Below, piece after piece: positions 7,791 through 14,317 of a DNA stretch of 47,030 nt. Source of the DNA: SHYG01 sp041485445 (lineage in GTDB: Bacteria; Chloroflexota; Dehalococcoidia; Lucifugimonadales; UBA3495); assembly GCA_041485445.1 (NCBI GenBank), contig JBGPJN010000002.1, positions 1 through 47,030 on the forward strand. Reading direction: 5' to 3'. The position numbers and the translations under genes were made by a program. The notes beneath the pieces are model-generated. The model searched no databases and was not told the origin of the DNA. It saw only the letters and a program-made list of their open reading frames with translations. Each line of letters begins with the position of its first letter. Position 1 is the stretch's first letter.

Positions 7791-8480
7791 CTATACCTGG
7801 GCGGGCAGGCGGTCCCCGGACTGGTAGCTGGTCCACGTTCCGTCGCGGTACACCACCACCCGGCCCACGCCCACCACCCGCCAGCGGCCGGGGCGTCCCA
7901 GACAGCCGGTGCGGGCGTCAATACCCAGCACCGTCAGGCCGGCGGGCGACTGCAATTGGAGCTGCCGGGCGGTCTCCGCGGGGTCCTTGTCTTCGTGGTG
8001 GGGCAGCACCGCCAACCCGGGGACTATGCCCAGCCCCTTCACCCAGCCGCCTTGCTGGGGGCGGCGCATCTGTTCCCCCATGACCATGGCGCCGGCGCTG
8101 GAGCCGGCCAGCACTGTTCCGTTGTCCAATGCCTGCCGCAGCGCCTGGAGCAGCAGGGAGCCCTTTAGCGTCTCCAGCAGATAGTCGGGGCTGCCGCCGG
8201 CAAAGTAGATGACCCCGGCCCCAATCACCGTCTGGCACAACGCCGGGTCGTCCGCCTTGGCGCGGTCCAGCACCATTAGGGGGTTGGCGTCCCCCCCCAG
8301 GCTGTTGAAGTGGCGTACCCCATGCTCCGCAGAGTCAACCGGCGTGTACCAAGCAGCCGCCGTGGGGACCACCAGCACCCGGGCCGGGTTCTGGCCGCTG
8401 GCGCGCAGAATCTCCCGGTCCATCCCCTCGCACCCCACCCGAAACTCGTTGCCGCCCACCAGGGCGATGTCACCTGCCAT
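7791..8480 (-). CDS. Peptidase S51 / cyanophycinase-like class I glutamine-amidotransferase-fold protein
   Basis: A 229-residue protein of the S51 family, which includes cyanophycinase and dipeptidase E. It opens with the beta-strand and loop DIALVGGNEF, has FAGGSPDYLLETL (93-105) where the family has a Gly-Gly-x-Q/P-type loop, and the nucleophile elbow GSSAGA with the predicted catalytic Ser128. It should be a cytoplasmic serine hydrolase. The short C-terminal part (VVYRDGTWTSYQ) fits a cyanophycinase-like layout, but cyanophycin breakdown cannot be inferred from this alone. The ATG follows TGAGGTG with good spacing. It is convergent with the propeller gene and divergent from the VOC gene. 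Confidence 0.87.
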   Translation of the reverse strand: MAGDIALVGGNEFRVGCEGMDREILRASGQNPARVLVVPTAAAWYTPVDSAEHGVRHFNSLGGDANPLMVLDRAKADDPALCQTVIGAGVIYFAGGSPDYLLETLKGSLLLQALRQALDNGTVLAGSSAGAMVMGEQMRRPQQGGWVKGLGIVPGLAVLPHHEDKDPAETARQLQLQSPAGLTVLGIDARTGCLGRPGRWRVVGVGRVVVYRDGTWTSYQSGDRLPAQV

Positions 8481-8659
8481 TGAAGCACCTCACGGCCCAC
8501 GGGTACCGGTGTGGTAAGGCCCAGGTCATTCTAGCAGAACCCAGTGGCCTGGAAGCGTCCCCTGCCCGCGCATTGACCCGGCCCCAGGCCGGGGCTAGAA
8601 TGCTAGCATCTTCCCGAAGCCGCCGGCAACGGTTGGCGACGGAATTTCAAGGGGGCGCG

Positions 8660-9070
8660 ATGTTCACGTCGGTGCATCATGTACACTATGTGGTCCGCAA
8701 CCGGGACGCCATGGTGGCCTACATTGAGAAAAACTTTGGCCTCAAGCCCATCAACCAGGAGGTCCACCCCGGTCGTGGCAAGGATGCCATGTACAAGGTG
8801 GGCACCACCCTCATCGAGCTGACCGAGCCGCTGGACCCCAACTCGCCCATGGCCAAGCAGCTGGCCGCCAGCGGTCCGGGCGTGTGGCACGTGGCCTGGC
8901 GGGTGCCCAGCGTGCGCCAGGCGGCCAAGGAGTTGGCCGCCAAGGGCAACAAACTGCGGGGGGAGGGCGGACTGACCCAGAGCCCGCGGGGGTACACCAC
9001 GGTGAACATCGACCAGGCCAGCTCCCTGGGCGTCTGGTTCCAGTTGGCGCAGGGCGCCGCCAAGGAGTAA
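8660..9070 (+). CDS. VOC (glyoxalase/bleomycin-resistance) superfamily protein
   Basis: A 136-residue single-module vicinal-oxygen-chelate protein resembling methylmalonyl-CoA epimerase and glyoxalase I in layout. Likely metal ligands are His7 or His8 in SVHHVHYVV, Glu53 in TLIELTEPL and His77 in VWHVAWRV. LGVWFQLAQ closes the fold. The frame is open from 8480, but the domain starts at 8660, where AAGGGGGC gives a ribosome binding site. It lies about 80 bases before argS on the same strand. Substrate unknown. Confidence 0.85.
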   Translation: MFTSVHHVHYVVRNRDAMVAYIEKNFGLKPINQEVHPGRGKDAMYKVGTTLIELTEPLDPNSPMAKQLAASGPGVWHVAWRVPSVRQAAKELAAKGNKLRGEGGLTQSPRGYTTVNIDQASSLGVWFQLAQGAAKE

Positions 9071-9118
9071 GGGAAGGATGACCCTCGCCGCTGCCCGCGT
9101 CCCGCTCTGGCGGGGCGG

Positions 9119-9148
9119 CCAAGGGCAACATTGCCAAGGGCAACATTG
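9119..9148 (+). repeat. Tandem 15-bp duplication abutting the argS start
   Basis: The 15-mer GCCAAGGGCAACATT occurs twice in direct succession, at 9119-9133 and 9134-9148, and the argS ATG follows at 9149. Each unit carries an AAGGGC that could act as a weak ribosome binding site, and the first TTG is in frame with the ATG. Confidence 0.8.
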
Positions 9149-10828
9149 ATGGAAACACTGTTGGTCCGAGACACCATCCTCCAGCTGGTGGCCCAGGCCG
9201 TGGCCCACGCCCAGCGGGAAGGGGAGTTGCAGCTCCAGACCACCCCGGAGATCGAGGTGGACCGCCCCGCCAAGGGGCAGCACGGCGATTTCGCCACCAA
9301 CCTGCCCCTGCGGCTGGCCCGGGCCACCCGTCTCAACCCACTGAAGCTGGCGGAGAAGCTGGCTAGCTACATGCCGGCCAACGACGCGGTGGCCCAGGTG
9401 GTGGCCGCGCCGCCGGGGTTCATCAACTTCTACCTGCGGGAGCGCTGGCTGCAGGAGCAGGTGGAGCTGGTCCGCCAGGCCGGGGCCCAGTACGGTCGCG
9501 TGGCCATGGGCCAGGGGCGGCCGGTGATGGTGGAGTTCGTCAGCGTTAACCCCACCGGCCCGGTGCACGTGGGCCACACCCGGGGCGCGGTGCTGGGCAG
9601 CACCCTGGCCAACGTCCTTGACGCGGCGGGGTATGCGGTCACCCGCGAGTACTACGTCAACGACGCCGGCAGCCAGATGGAGGCGTTCTACCGGTCGGTG
9701 CTGGCCCGCTACCAGCAGGCCCTGGGCGTGGCCGCGGAGCTGCCCCCCAACGGCTACGTGGGCCAGTACGTAACTGACCTGGCCCAGGATATCGTCCAGT
9801 CCCATGGCCGCCGGTTCCTGGACCTGGACCAAGCCACCGCCATCAAGGAGATCGGCGACCTGGGCCGGGAGAAGATGGTCGGCCTCATCCGGGAGGACCT
9901 GGCGTTCATCGGAGTCACCTTCGACAACTGGTTCAGCGAGCGGTCCCTGTACCAGAGCGGCGAGTACCAGCAGGCGCTGGACTTGCTCCGGAAGCAGGGC
10001 TACCTCTCGGAGCGGGAGAACGCCCTGTGGTTCAACTCCACCCTGCTGGGCGACGACAAGGACAACGTGGTGGTGCGCTCCACCGGCGAGCCCACCTACT
10101 TTGCCTCGGACATCGCCTACCACCACAACAAGTTCATCGGGCGGGGGTTCCACAAGGTCATCAACATCTGGGGCGCCGACCACCAGGGCCACGTGCCCCG
10201 CATGAAGGCGGCGGTGGCGGCCCTGGGGGCCAACCCCGACGACCTCACCATCCTCATCGCTCAGATGGTCACCCTCAAGCGGGGCAAGGAGGTGGTGCGG
10301 GCCTCCAAGCGCACCGGCGAGTTTGTGACCCTGCGGGAGCTGGCCCAGGAGGTGGGCGTGGACGCCTGCCGCTACTTCTTCCTGGCCCGCAGCCCCGACG
10401 CCCAGATGGAGTTCGACCTGGAGCTGGCCAAGAAAGAGTCGGCGGAGAACCCCGCCTACTACATTCAGTACGCCCACGCCCGCAACGCCGGCATCCTGAA
10501 CCTGGCCCGCACCCGGGAGATCGACTGGAGCCAGGGCGACGTGACCCTGCTCAACGACCCCAACGAGCTCAACCTCATTCGCACCATGTTGCGGCTGCCC
10601 GAGCTGGTGGGCCAGATGGCCCGGTCGCTGGAGCCTCACCACCTGCCCCACTACGCCATGGAGCTGGCCACTGCCTTCCACTGGTTTTACGAAAACTGCC
10701 GGGTCATCTCCGCCAACGCCGAGGACAACGACCTGACCCTGGCCAGGTTGAAGCTGGTGGAGTCGGCCCACATTGTCCTTGGGCGCACCCTGGCGCTCAT
10801 GGGAATGGCCGCCCCGGAGCGCATGTGA
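9149..10828 (+). CDS. argS: Arginyl-tRNA synthetase
   Basis: Class I aminoacyl-tRNA synthetase that charges tRNA-Arg. At 559 residues it has the usual length. Domains in order are the N-terminal Add-1 (about 1-85), the catalytic core with the HIGH-type motif HVGH (140-143, in NPTGPVHVGHTRGA), the KMSKS-equivalent region VVRASKRTGEF (about 390), and the C-terminal DALR anticodon-binding domain (from about 430) ending in LGRTLALMGMAAPERM. Many ArgS proteins lack a standard KMSKS, as here. The ATG at 9149 is preferred over the in-frame TTG at 9131 because it begins the family N-terminus. A strong terminator follows at 10856. Confidence 0.97.
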   Translation: METLLVRDTILQLVAQAVAHAQREGELQLQTTPEIEVDRPAKGQHGDFATNLPLRLARATRLNPLKLAEKLASYMPANDAVAQVVAAPPGFINFYLRERWLQEQVELVRQAGAQYGRVAMGQGRPVMVEFVSVNPTGPVHVGHTRGAVLGSTLANVLDAAGYAVTREYYVNDAGSQMEAFYRSVLARYQQALGVAAELPPNGYVGQYVTDLAQDIVQSHGRRFLDLDQATAIKEIGDLGREKMVGLIREDLAFIGVTFDNWFSERSLYQSGEYQQALDLLRKQGYLSERENALWFNSTLLGDDKDNVVVRSTGEPTYFASDIAYHHNKFIGRGFHKVINIWGADHQGHVPRMKAAVAALGANPDDLTILIAQMVTLKRGKEVVRASKRTGEFVTLRELAQEVGVDACRYFFLARSPDAQMEFDLELAKKESAENPAYYIQYAHARNAGILNLARTREIDWSQGDVTLLNDPNELNLIRTMLRLPELVGQMARSLEPHHLPHYAMELATAFHWFYENCRVISANAEDNDLTLARLKLVESAHIVLGRTLALMGMAAPERM

Positions 10829-10855
10829 ACCCCGGCGGTCCCCCCGCCTCCCTGC

Positions 10856-10886
10856 GTCGCCTGCTTTGTGCAGGCGACTTCTGTTT
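10856..10886 (+). terminator. Intrinsic terminator after argS
   Basis: A perfect 9-bp stem (GTCGCCTGC at 10856-10864 with GCAGGCGAC at 10870-10878, loop TTTGT) is followed by TTCTGTTT. It lies 28 bases past the argS stop and separates argS from the selenoprotein unit. Confidence 0.8.
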
Positions 10887-11006
10887 ATAGCCGCTTCCCG
10901 ATACCTCGCGCCGTGCAAGGTTTCACGGACTATAACCTGCACTTATAGCTGCCATAATGCTTTTTACGATAGACGTAACTGAATGGCTGATATAAGTAAA
11001 AAAGTA

Positions 11007-11035
11007 TTGATTGTGAAGCAAAATCAGACTACACT
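11007..11035 (+). promoter_or_regulatory. Sigma-70-type promoter of the selenoprotein unit
   Basis: TTGATT (11007-11012), a 17-base spacer and TACACT (11030-11035) lie in a locally A+T-rich stretch. The predicted start of transcription is about 50 bases before the ATG at 11092, which has the strong ribosome binding site AAAGGAGG. This is the best promoter match between argS and the methyltransferase gene. Confidence 0.6.
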
Positions 11036-11091
11036 TTCTGTCGTAGGTCAAAGAGGCGACGGATAACGGCTTCGGTAAAGGAGGAACAGGC

Positions 11092-11868
11092 ATGGCTACC
11101 CAGGTCGCGCCAGACATTGAAGTTTTGCGGCGGGAGGTGCAGCACAAATACACCGAGGTGGCGACCAGGCCGGAGCAGACCTTCCACTTCCACCACGGCC
11201 GGCCCCTGGCCCAGCTCCTGGGCTATCCCATGAACATGGTTGACGCCATGCCGGCCCAAGCGGTGGAGTCCTTTGCCGGAGTGGGCAACCCCTGTGGCCT
11301 GGGGGACATGCGCCCTGGGGAGACGGTGCTGGACGTGGGATGCGGCGGCGGCTTCGACAGCGTCATCGCTGCCCAGGCGGTGGGGCCAACGGGCAAAGTC
11401 ATCGGGGTGGATATGACCCAGGCTATGCTGAAGAAGGCTCGAGCCACCGCTCGTCAGATGGCATTGAAGCAGGTGGAGTTCCGCCGTGGCTTCGCCGAGG
11501 AGTTGCCCATTCCCGACGCCTCGGTGGACGTGGTCATCTCCAACGGTGTGATTAACCTGTGCCCGGATAAGCACCGGGTCTTTGCCGAGGTCTTCAGGAC
11601 TCTCAAGCCCGGCGGCCGTCTCTATCTGGCGGACATTGTGTTGCATAAGGCGGTACCCGATGGCGCCAAGGCCAACGTAGACCTGTGGACTGCTTGAATC
11701 GGCGGCGCTCTCCTGGAGGGAGAGTACCTGGATGCCATCCAGCGGGCCGGGTTCGTGGATGTGGAGTTGGTATCCACCGCGGATGTTTTCGCTGGGTCCG
11801 GCGGGGAGGGCAACGCCCACGCTTTTGGAACGGTGGGGGCCAACATCAGGGCCCGCAAGCCAGCCTAG
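11092..11868 (+). CDS. Predicted selenoprotein: ArsM-like SAM-dependent methyltransferase with in-frame UGA (Sec202)
   Basis: A class I SAM methyltransferase of the arsenite-methyltransferase-like group, predicted to be 258 residues with selenocysteine at position 202. Motif I is VLDVGCGGGFDS (79-90), followed by VIGVDMTQAML, FAEELPIPDASVDVVISNGVINL and the post-motif LKPGGRLYLADIV. The reading frame meets TGA at 11695-11697 inside DLWTA-UGA-IGGALLEGEYLD. Beyond it, the same frame continues 56 codons to TAG at 11866 and encodes the expected family C-terminus (AIQRAGFVDVELV, VFAGSGGEGNAHAFGTVGAN). In ArsM-type proteins this spot is a conserved Cys followed by I-x-GAL. A hairpin with SECIS geometry follows the UGA (11704-11728), and selB is present at 42417. 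The first ArsM cysteine (CGNP) is Val here (GVGNP), so the substrate may not be arsenite. Alternative: a nonsense mutation. The conserved downstream reading and the second such gene next door argue strongly against it. Confidence 0.88.
11704..11728 (+). promoter_or_regulatory. Candidate bacterial SECIS element for the methyltransferase UGA
   Basis: Immediately after the UGA (11695-11697), CTCTCC (11708-11713) pairs perfectly with GGAGAG (11719-11724) around the loop TGGAG. A flanking G-U pair and two more G-C pairs below a mismatch lengthen the stem. Sixteen bases separate UGA from the loop, and the loop has G within its first two positions. This fits the general geometry of bacterial SECIS elements read by SelB. 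Confidence 0.7.
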
Positions 11869-11922
11869 GGACGGTGCTGGGAATCAAGGGACCAACCAAA
11901 TTTACTTCGTATGGAGAAACCA

Positions 11923-12285
11923 ATGGCGAGAATACTATACATAGGGACTCACGGGACCGATGATCCAACCAATGCCACATTCCCCTTTCTGATGGCCAAG
12001 GGTGCTATTGAGGGGGGGCACGAGACGGGCATCATTCTCCAAGGAGAAGCTGCGCCGTTAATCAAAGATACCATCGCCGCGCAGGTTCACGGGGTCGGCA
12101 TTCCGCCCCTGAAGGAGTTGATGGACTTCCTCGTTGCACGCAAAGTCCGGATTTCTGTTTGAGGACTCTGTGGCCGTGCCCGTGGGGTCACGGAAAAGGA
12201 CTTTGAAGGGAAGAACAGCGGCTTTGGCACCCCAGTCGATGCGGCGAAGGCGCACGCTGAATACGACCGGGTGGTGAGCTACTAG
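11923..12285 (+). CDS. Predicted selenoprotein: DsrE/DsrF-like protein with in-frame UGA (Sec80, UxxC motif)
   Basis: A small DsrE-family protein, predicted at 120 residues with selenocysteine at 80. The N-terminus ARILYIGTHGTDDPTNATFP, the centre GHETGIILQGEAAPLIKD and IPPLKELMDFLVARKVRISV are typical of the fold. TGA at 12160-12162 falls exactly where relatives have the first Cys of VCGxCxRARG. Reading on gives U-GLCGRARGVTEKDFEGKN and ends DRVVSY-TAG at 12285, a complete family C-terminus. The result is a UxxC redox pair (Sec80, Cys83), where relatives have CxxC. The ATG at 11923 has GGAG six bases upstream; an ATG at 11911 is in frame but lacks one. The gene starts 54 bases after the methyltransferase stop and shares its promoter and terminator. 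DsrE relatives carry sulfur or act in sulfur relay; a redox or chalcogen-transfer role with the methyltransferase is inference. Confidence 0.88.
12174..12193 (+). promoter_or_regulatory. Candidate bacterial SECIS element for the DsrE-like UGA
   Basis: CCGTG-CCC (12174-12181) pairs with GGG-CACGG (12185-12193, skipping one bulged U at 12188) around the loop GTG, giving eight pairs. Nineteen bases separate the UGA (12160-12162) from the loop, and the first loop base is G. Stem length, spacing, loop G and a bulged U all suit a bacterial SECIS; the bulge is on the 3' arm, unlike E. coli fdhF. Confidence 0.65.
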
Positions 12286-12311
12286 CGCCCGCGCTCCGCA
12301 CGGAGACCGCC

Positions 12312-12343
12312 AAGGCCCTGCCAGTAATAGCGGGGCCTTTGAA
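12312..12343 (+). terminator. Terminator of the selenoprotein unit
   Basis: AAGGCCCTGC (12312-12321) pairs with GCGGGGCCTT (12330-12339) with one G-U pair around the loop CAGTAATA, followed by TGAATTG. It lies 27 bases beyond the DsrE-like TAG and closes a two-gene unit. Confidence 0.55.
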
Positions 12344-12349
12344 TTGCCC

Positions 12350-12473
12350 CAGGGTCGTTTCATTCTCCCCAAAGTAGGGCAGACACATGTGTCTGCCCTA
12401 CGGCTGGAGGAGCAGACCAGGGCGCACACGCAGGTGCGCCCCTATAGGCAGACCCAAGAATAAAACGACCCTG
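12350..12473. repeat. MITE-like element, copy 2 (124 bp)
   Basis: The ends are CAGGGTCGTTTCATTCT at 12350-12366 and its complement with one mismatch at 12457-12473. The interior has a perfect palindrome around ACACATGTGT (12385-12412 region, GTAGGGCAGAC arms) and a GGGCGCACACGCAGGTGCGCCC hairpin. The interior is nearly the same as that of the copy at 44392. Confidence 0.75.
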
Positions 12474-12493
12474 TTGAGTTGGCCAGCTTGCCC

Positions 12494-12522
12494 TTGAATC
12501 TCAGGCGTATCGGGCGTAAGAT
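12494..12522 (+). promoter_or_regulatory. Promoter of the ABC exporter operon
   Basis: TTGAAT (12494-12499), a 17-base spacer and TAAGAT (12517-12522). Transcription would start only about ten bases before the ATG at 12539, and no Shine-Dalgarno sequence is visible, so the message may be nearly leaderless. Confidence 0.5.
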
Positions 12523-12538
12523 AGCCTTTAGTGCGTAA

Positions 12539-14317
12539 ATGAGCATCCTACTCCGAATCACCCGAATGACCTGGCGGTACCCCTTCCGCCTGTCCTTCGC
12601 CTACATAACCCTGGTGCTGTCCGTGGTGGCCACGCTGGCCATTCCCCGGGTGCTGGGCCGCGCGGTGGACGGCATCGTCGGCGGGGCGGACCGCGGGCAC
12701 CTGATGACGCTGGCCCTGCTGCTGTTGGGGATCAGCGTCCTGCGTGGTATCTTCGACTTCGGGCGCATCTACTTCGCCGATTCCACCTCCCACCGGGTTA
12801 CTTACGACTTGCGCAACCTCCTCTACGACAAGTGGCAGCACCTGAGCTTTGCCTACCACGACAAGGAGCACACCGGCGACCTGATGTCCCGCGCCACCGC
12901 GGACGTGGAGTCGGTGCGCCGCTTCATCAACCTGGGACTGCTGCGCTCGGTGCACATGACCCTGATGATGATCGTAATCTGCGTACTGATGCTGCGGGTG
13001 AACTGGCAGCTCGCCCTGCTGAGCCTGAGCTTTGCGCCCTTCATGATGGCCCGCTCCACCATGGTGGTGTACACCCTGCGCCGCTCCTGGGCCCGGGTCC
13101 AGCAGTTGACCGGTGAACTGGTCACCGCCCTGCAGGAGAACCTGTCGGGCATGGCCGTGGTCAAGGCCTTTGCCGCAGAAACCTTCGAAGAGAAGAAGTT
13201 CTCCGCCAAGACCCGGGACTTGGCCGACGCCAGCTTTCGCTCCGACCGCATCGAGGCCGGCAACAACGCCACCACCACCTTCTTCTTCACCCTGGCCACC
13301 GGGCTCATCATCTGGTATGGAGGGGCGCAGGTGGTCAAGGGCGACCTAACCCTGGGCCAGTTCACTCAGTTCATTTTCTGGATGAGCATGCTGAACCAGC
13401 CCATCCGCATGTCCGCCTGGATCATCAACACCTTCGCCCGGGCGGTGTCGGCGGGGGAACGGGTCTTTCAGGTGCTGGACGCCCGGTCGCCGGTGAGTGA
13501 GCGCACCGACGCCCGGGCCCTGGCGCGTCCCCGGGGCCAGGTGGATTTTGACCACGTGTCCTTCGGCTACGACGCCGTCTCTCCGGTGCTCAAGGACGTG
13601 GACATCCACGCCCGGCCGGGGCAGGTGACGGCCATCCTGGGGGCGCCGGGCAGCGGCAAGAGCACCATTGTCCATCTGCTGCCCCGCTTCTATGACCCCA
13701 CGGAGGGCGCCGTGCGCCTGGACGGCGCCGACATTCGGGAGTTCACCCTGGACTCCCTGCGCCGCCACGTGGGTATTGTGGCCCAGGACGTGTTCCTGTT
13801 CGCCGCTACTATCCGGGAGAACATCGCCTACGGGGTGGCCGACGCCACCGAGGAGGACGTGGTGCGGGCGGCCAAGACCGCCCAGCTTCACGACTTCATC
13901 ATGAGCCTGGATGATGGGTATGACACCTGGGTGGGCGAGCGCGGCGCCACCCTCTCGGGCGGCCAGCGCCAGCGCATGGCCATTGCCCGCACCATCCTGC
14001 TGGACCCCCCGGTGCTGATCCTGGACGACTCCACCTCCAGCGTGGACGTGGAGACGGAGCGCCAGATCCGGCAGGCCATGCGGCAGGTGGTGGCAGGGCG
14101 CACCACCTTTATCATCGCCCACCGGCTGAGCACCGTCCGCCACGCGGACCACATCCTGGTGATGCAGGACGGAGTTATCGCCGAGCAGGGCAGCCACGAG
14201 GAGCTTTACGCCCGCAGTGGCCTGTACCGCAACATCTACGAGTTGCAGCTCAAGCCGCAGGAGGAGATCCTGCTGGAGGCCGCCTCCCCCCTGAGCGCCG
14301 CCGGAGGGAACGCCTGA
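12539..14317 (+). CDS. ABC exporter half-transporter (MsbA/LmrA type), degenerate-site subunit
   Basis: A 592-residue fused permease-ATPase: six membrane helices (about 1-310) then a nucleotide-binding domain with Walker A GAPGSGKST (about 368-376), Q-loop IVAQDVFLF, signature LSGGQRQRMAIAR, Walker B VLILDDSTS and the H-loop IIAHRLS. The residue after the Walker B Asp is Asp where a catalytic Glu is usual, as in the degenerate-site half of heterodimeric exporters. The next gene overlaps by one base (TGATG) and has the normal Glu, so the two probably form one heterodimer exporting drugs, lipids or peptides across the cytoplasmic membrane. Substrate unknown. Confidence 0.93.
   Translation: MSILLRITRMTWRYPFRLSFAYITLVLSVVATLAIPRVLGRAVDGIVGGADRGHLMTLALLLLGISVLRGIFDFGRIYFADSTSHRVTYDLRNLLYDKWQHLSFAYHDKEHTGDLMSRATADVESVRRFINLGLLRSVHMTLMMIVICVLMLRVNWQLALLSLSFAPFMMARSTMVVYTLRRSWARVQQLTGELVTALQENLSGMAVVKAFAAETFEEKKFSAKTRDLADASFRSDRIEAGNNATTTFFFTLATGLIIWYGGAQVVKGDLTLGQFTQFIFWMSMLNQPIRMSAWIINTFARAVSAGERVFQVLDARSPVSERTDARALARPRGQVDFDHVSFGYDAVSPVLKDVDIHARPGQVTAILGAPGSGKSTIVHLLPRFYDPTEGAVRLDGADIREFTLDSLRRHVGIVAQDVFLFAATIRENIAYGVADATEEDVVRAAKTAQLHDFIMSLDDGYDTWVGERGATLSGGQRQRMAIARTILLDPPVLILDDSTSSVDVETERQIRQAMRQVVAGRTTFIIAHRLSTVRHADHILVMQDGVIAEQGSHEELYARSGLYRNIYELQLKPQEEILLEAASPLSAAGGNA

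Noticed and set aside
8603..10942. 779-codon minus-strand ORF opposite argS
   Set aside because: Antisense shadow of argS and the VOC gene; low-complexity His/Gly/Val-rich translation.
10983..11066. 27-codon ORF upstream of the methyltransferase gene
   Set aside because: No ribosome binding site, A+T-rich, and it overlaps the predicted promoter.
11695..12162. The two in-frame TGA codons as true stops, or the genes as pseudogenes
   Set aside because: Both read-through tails match family C-termini over their full length with no frameshift, both TGAs fall on conserved Cys positions, both are followed by SECIS-like hairpins, and selB is present. Two independent nonsense mutations at functional Cys codons are unlikely.
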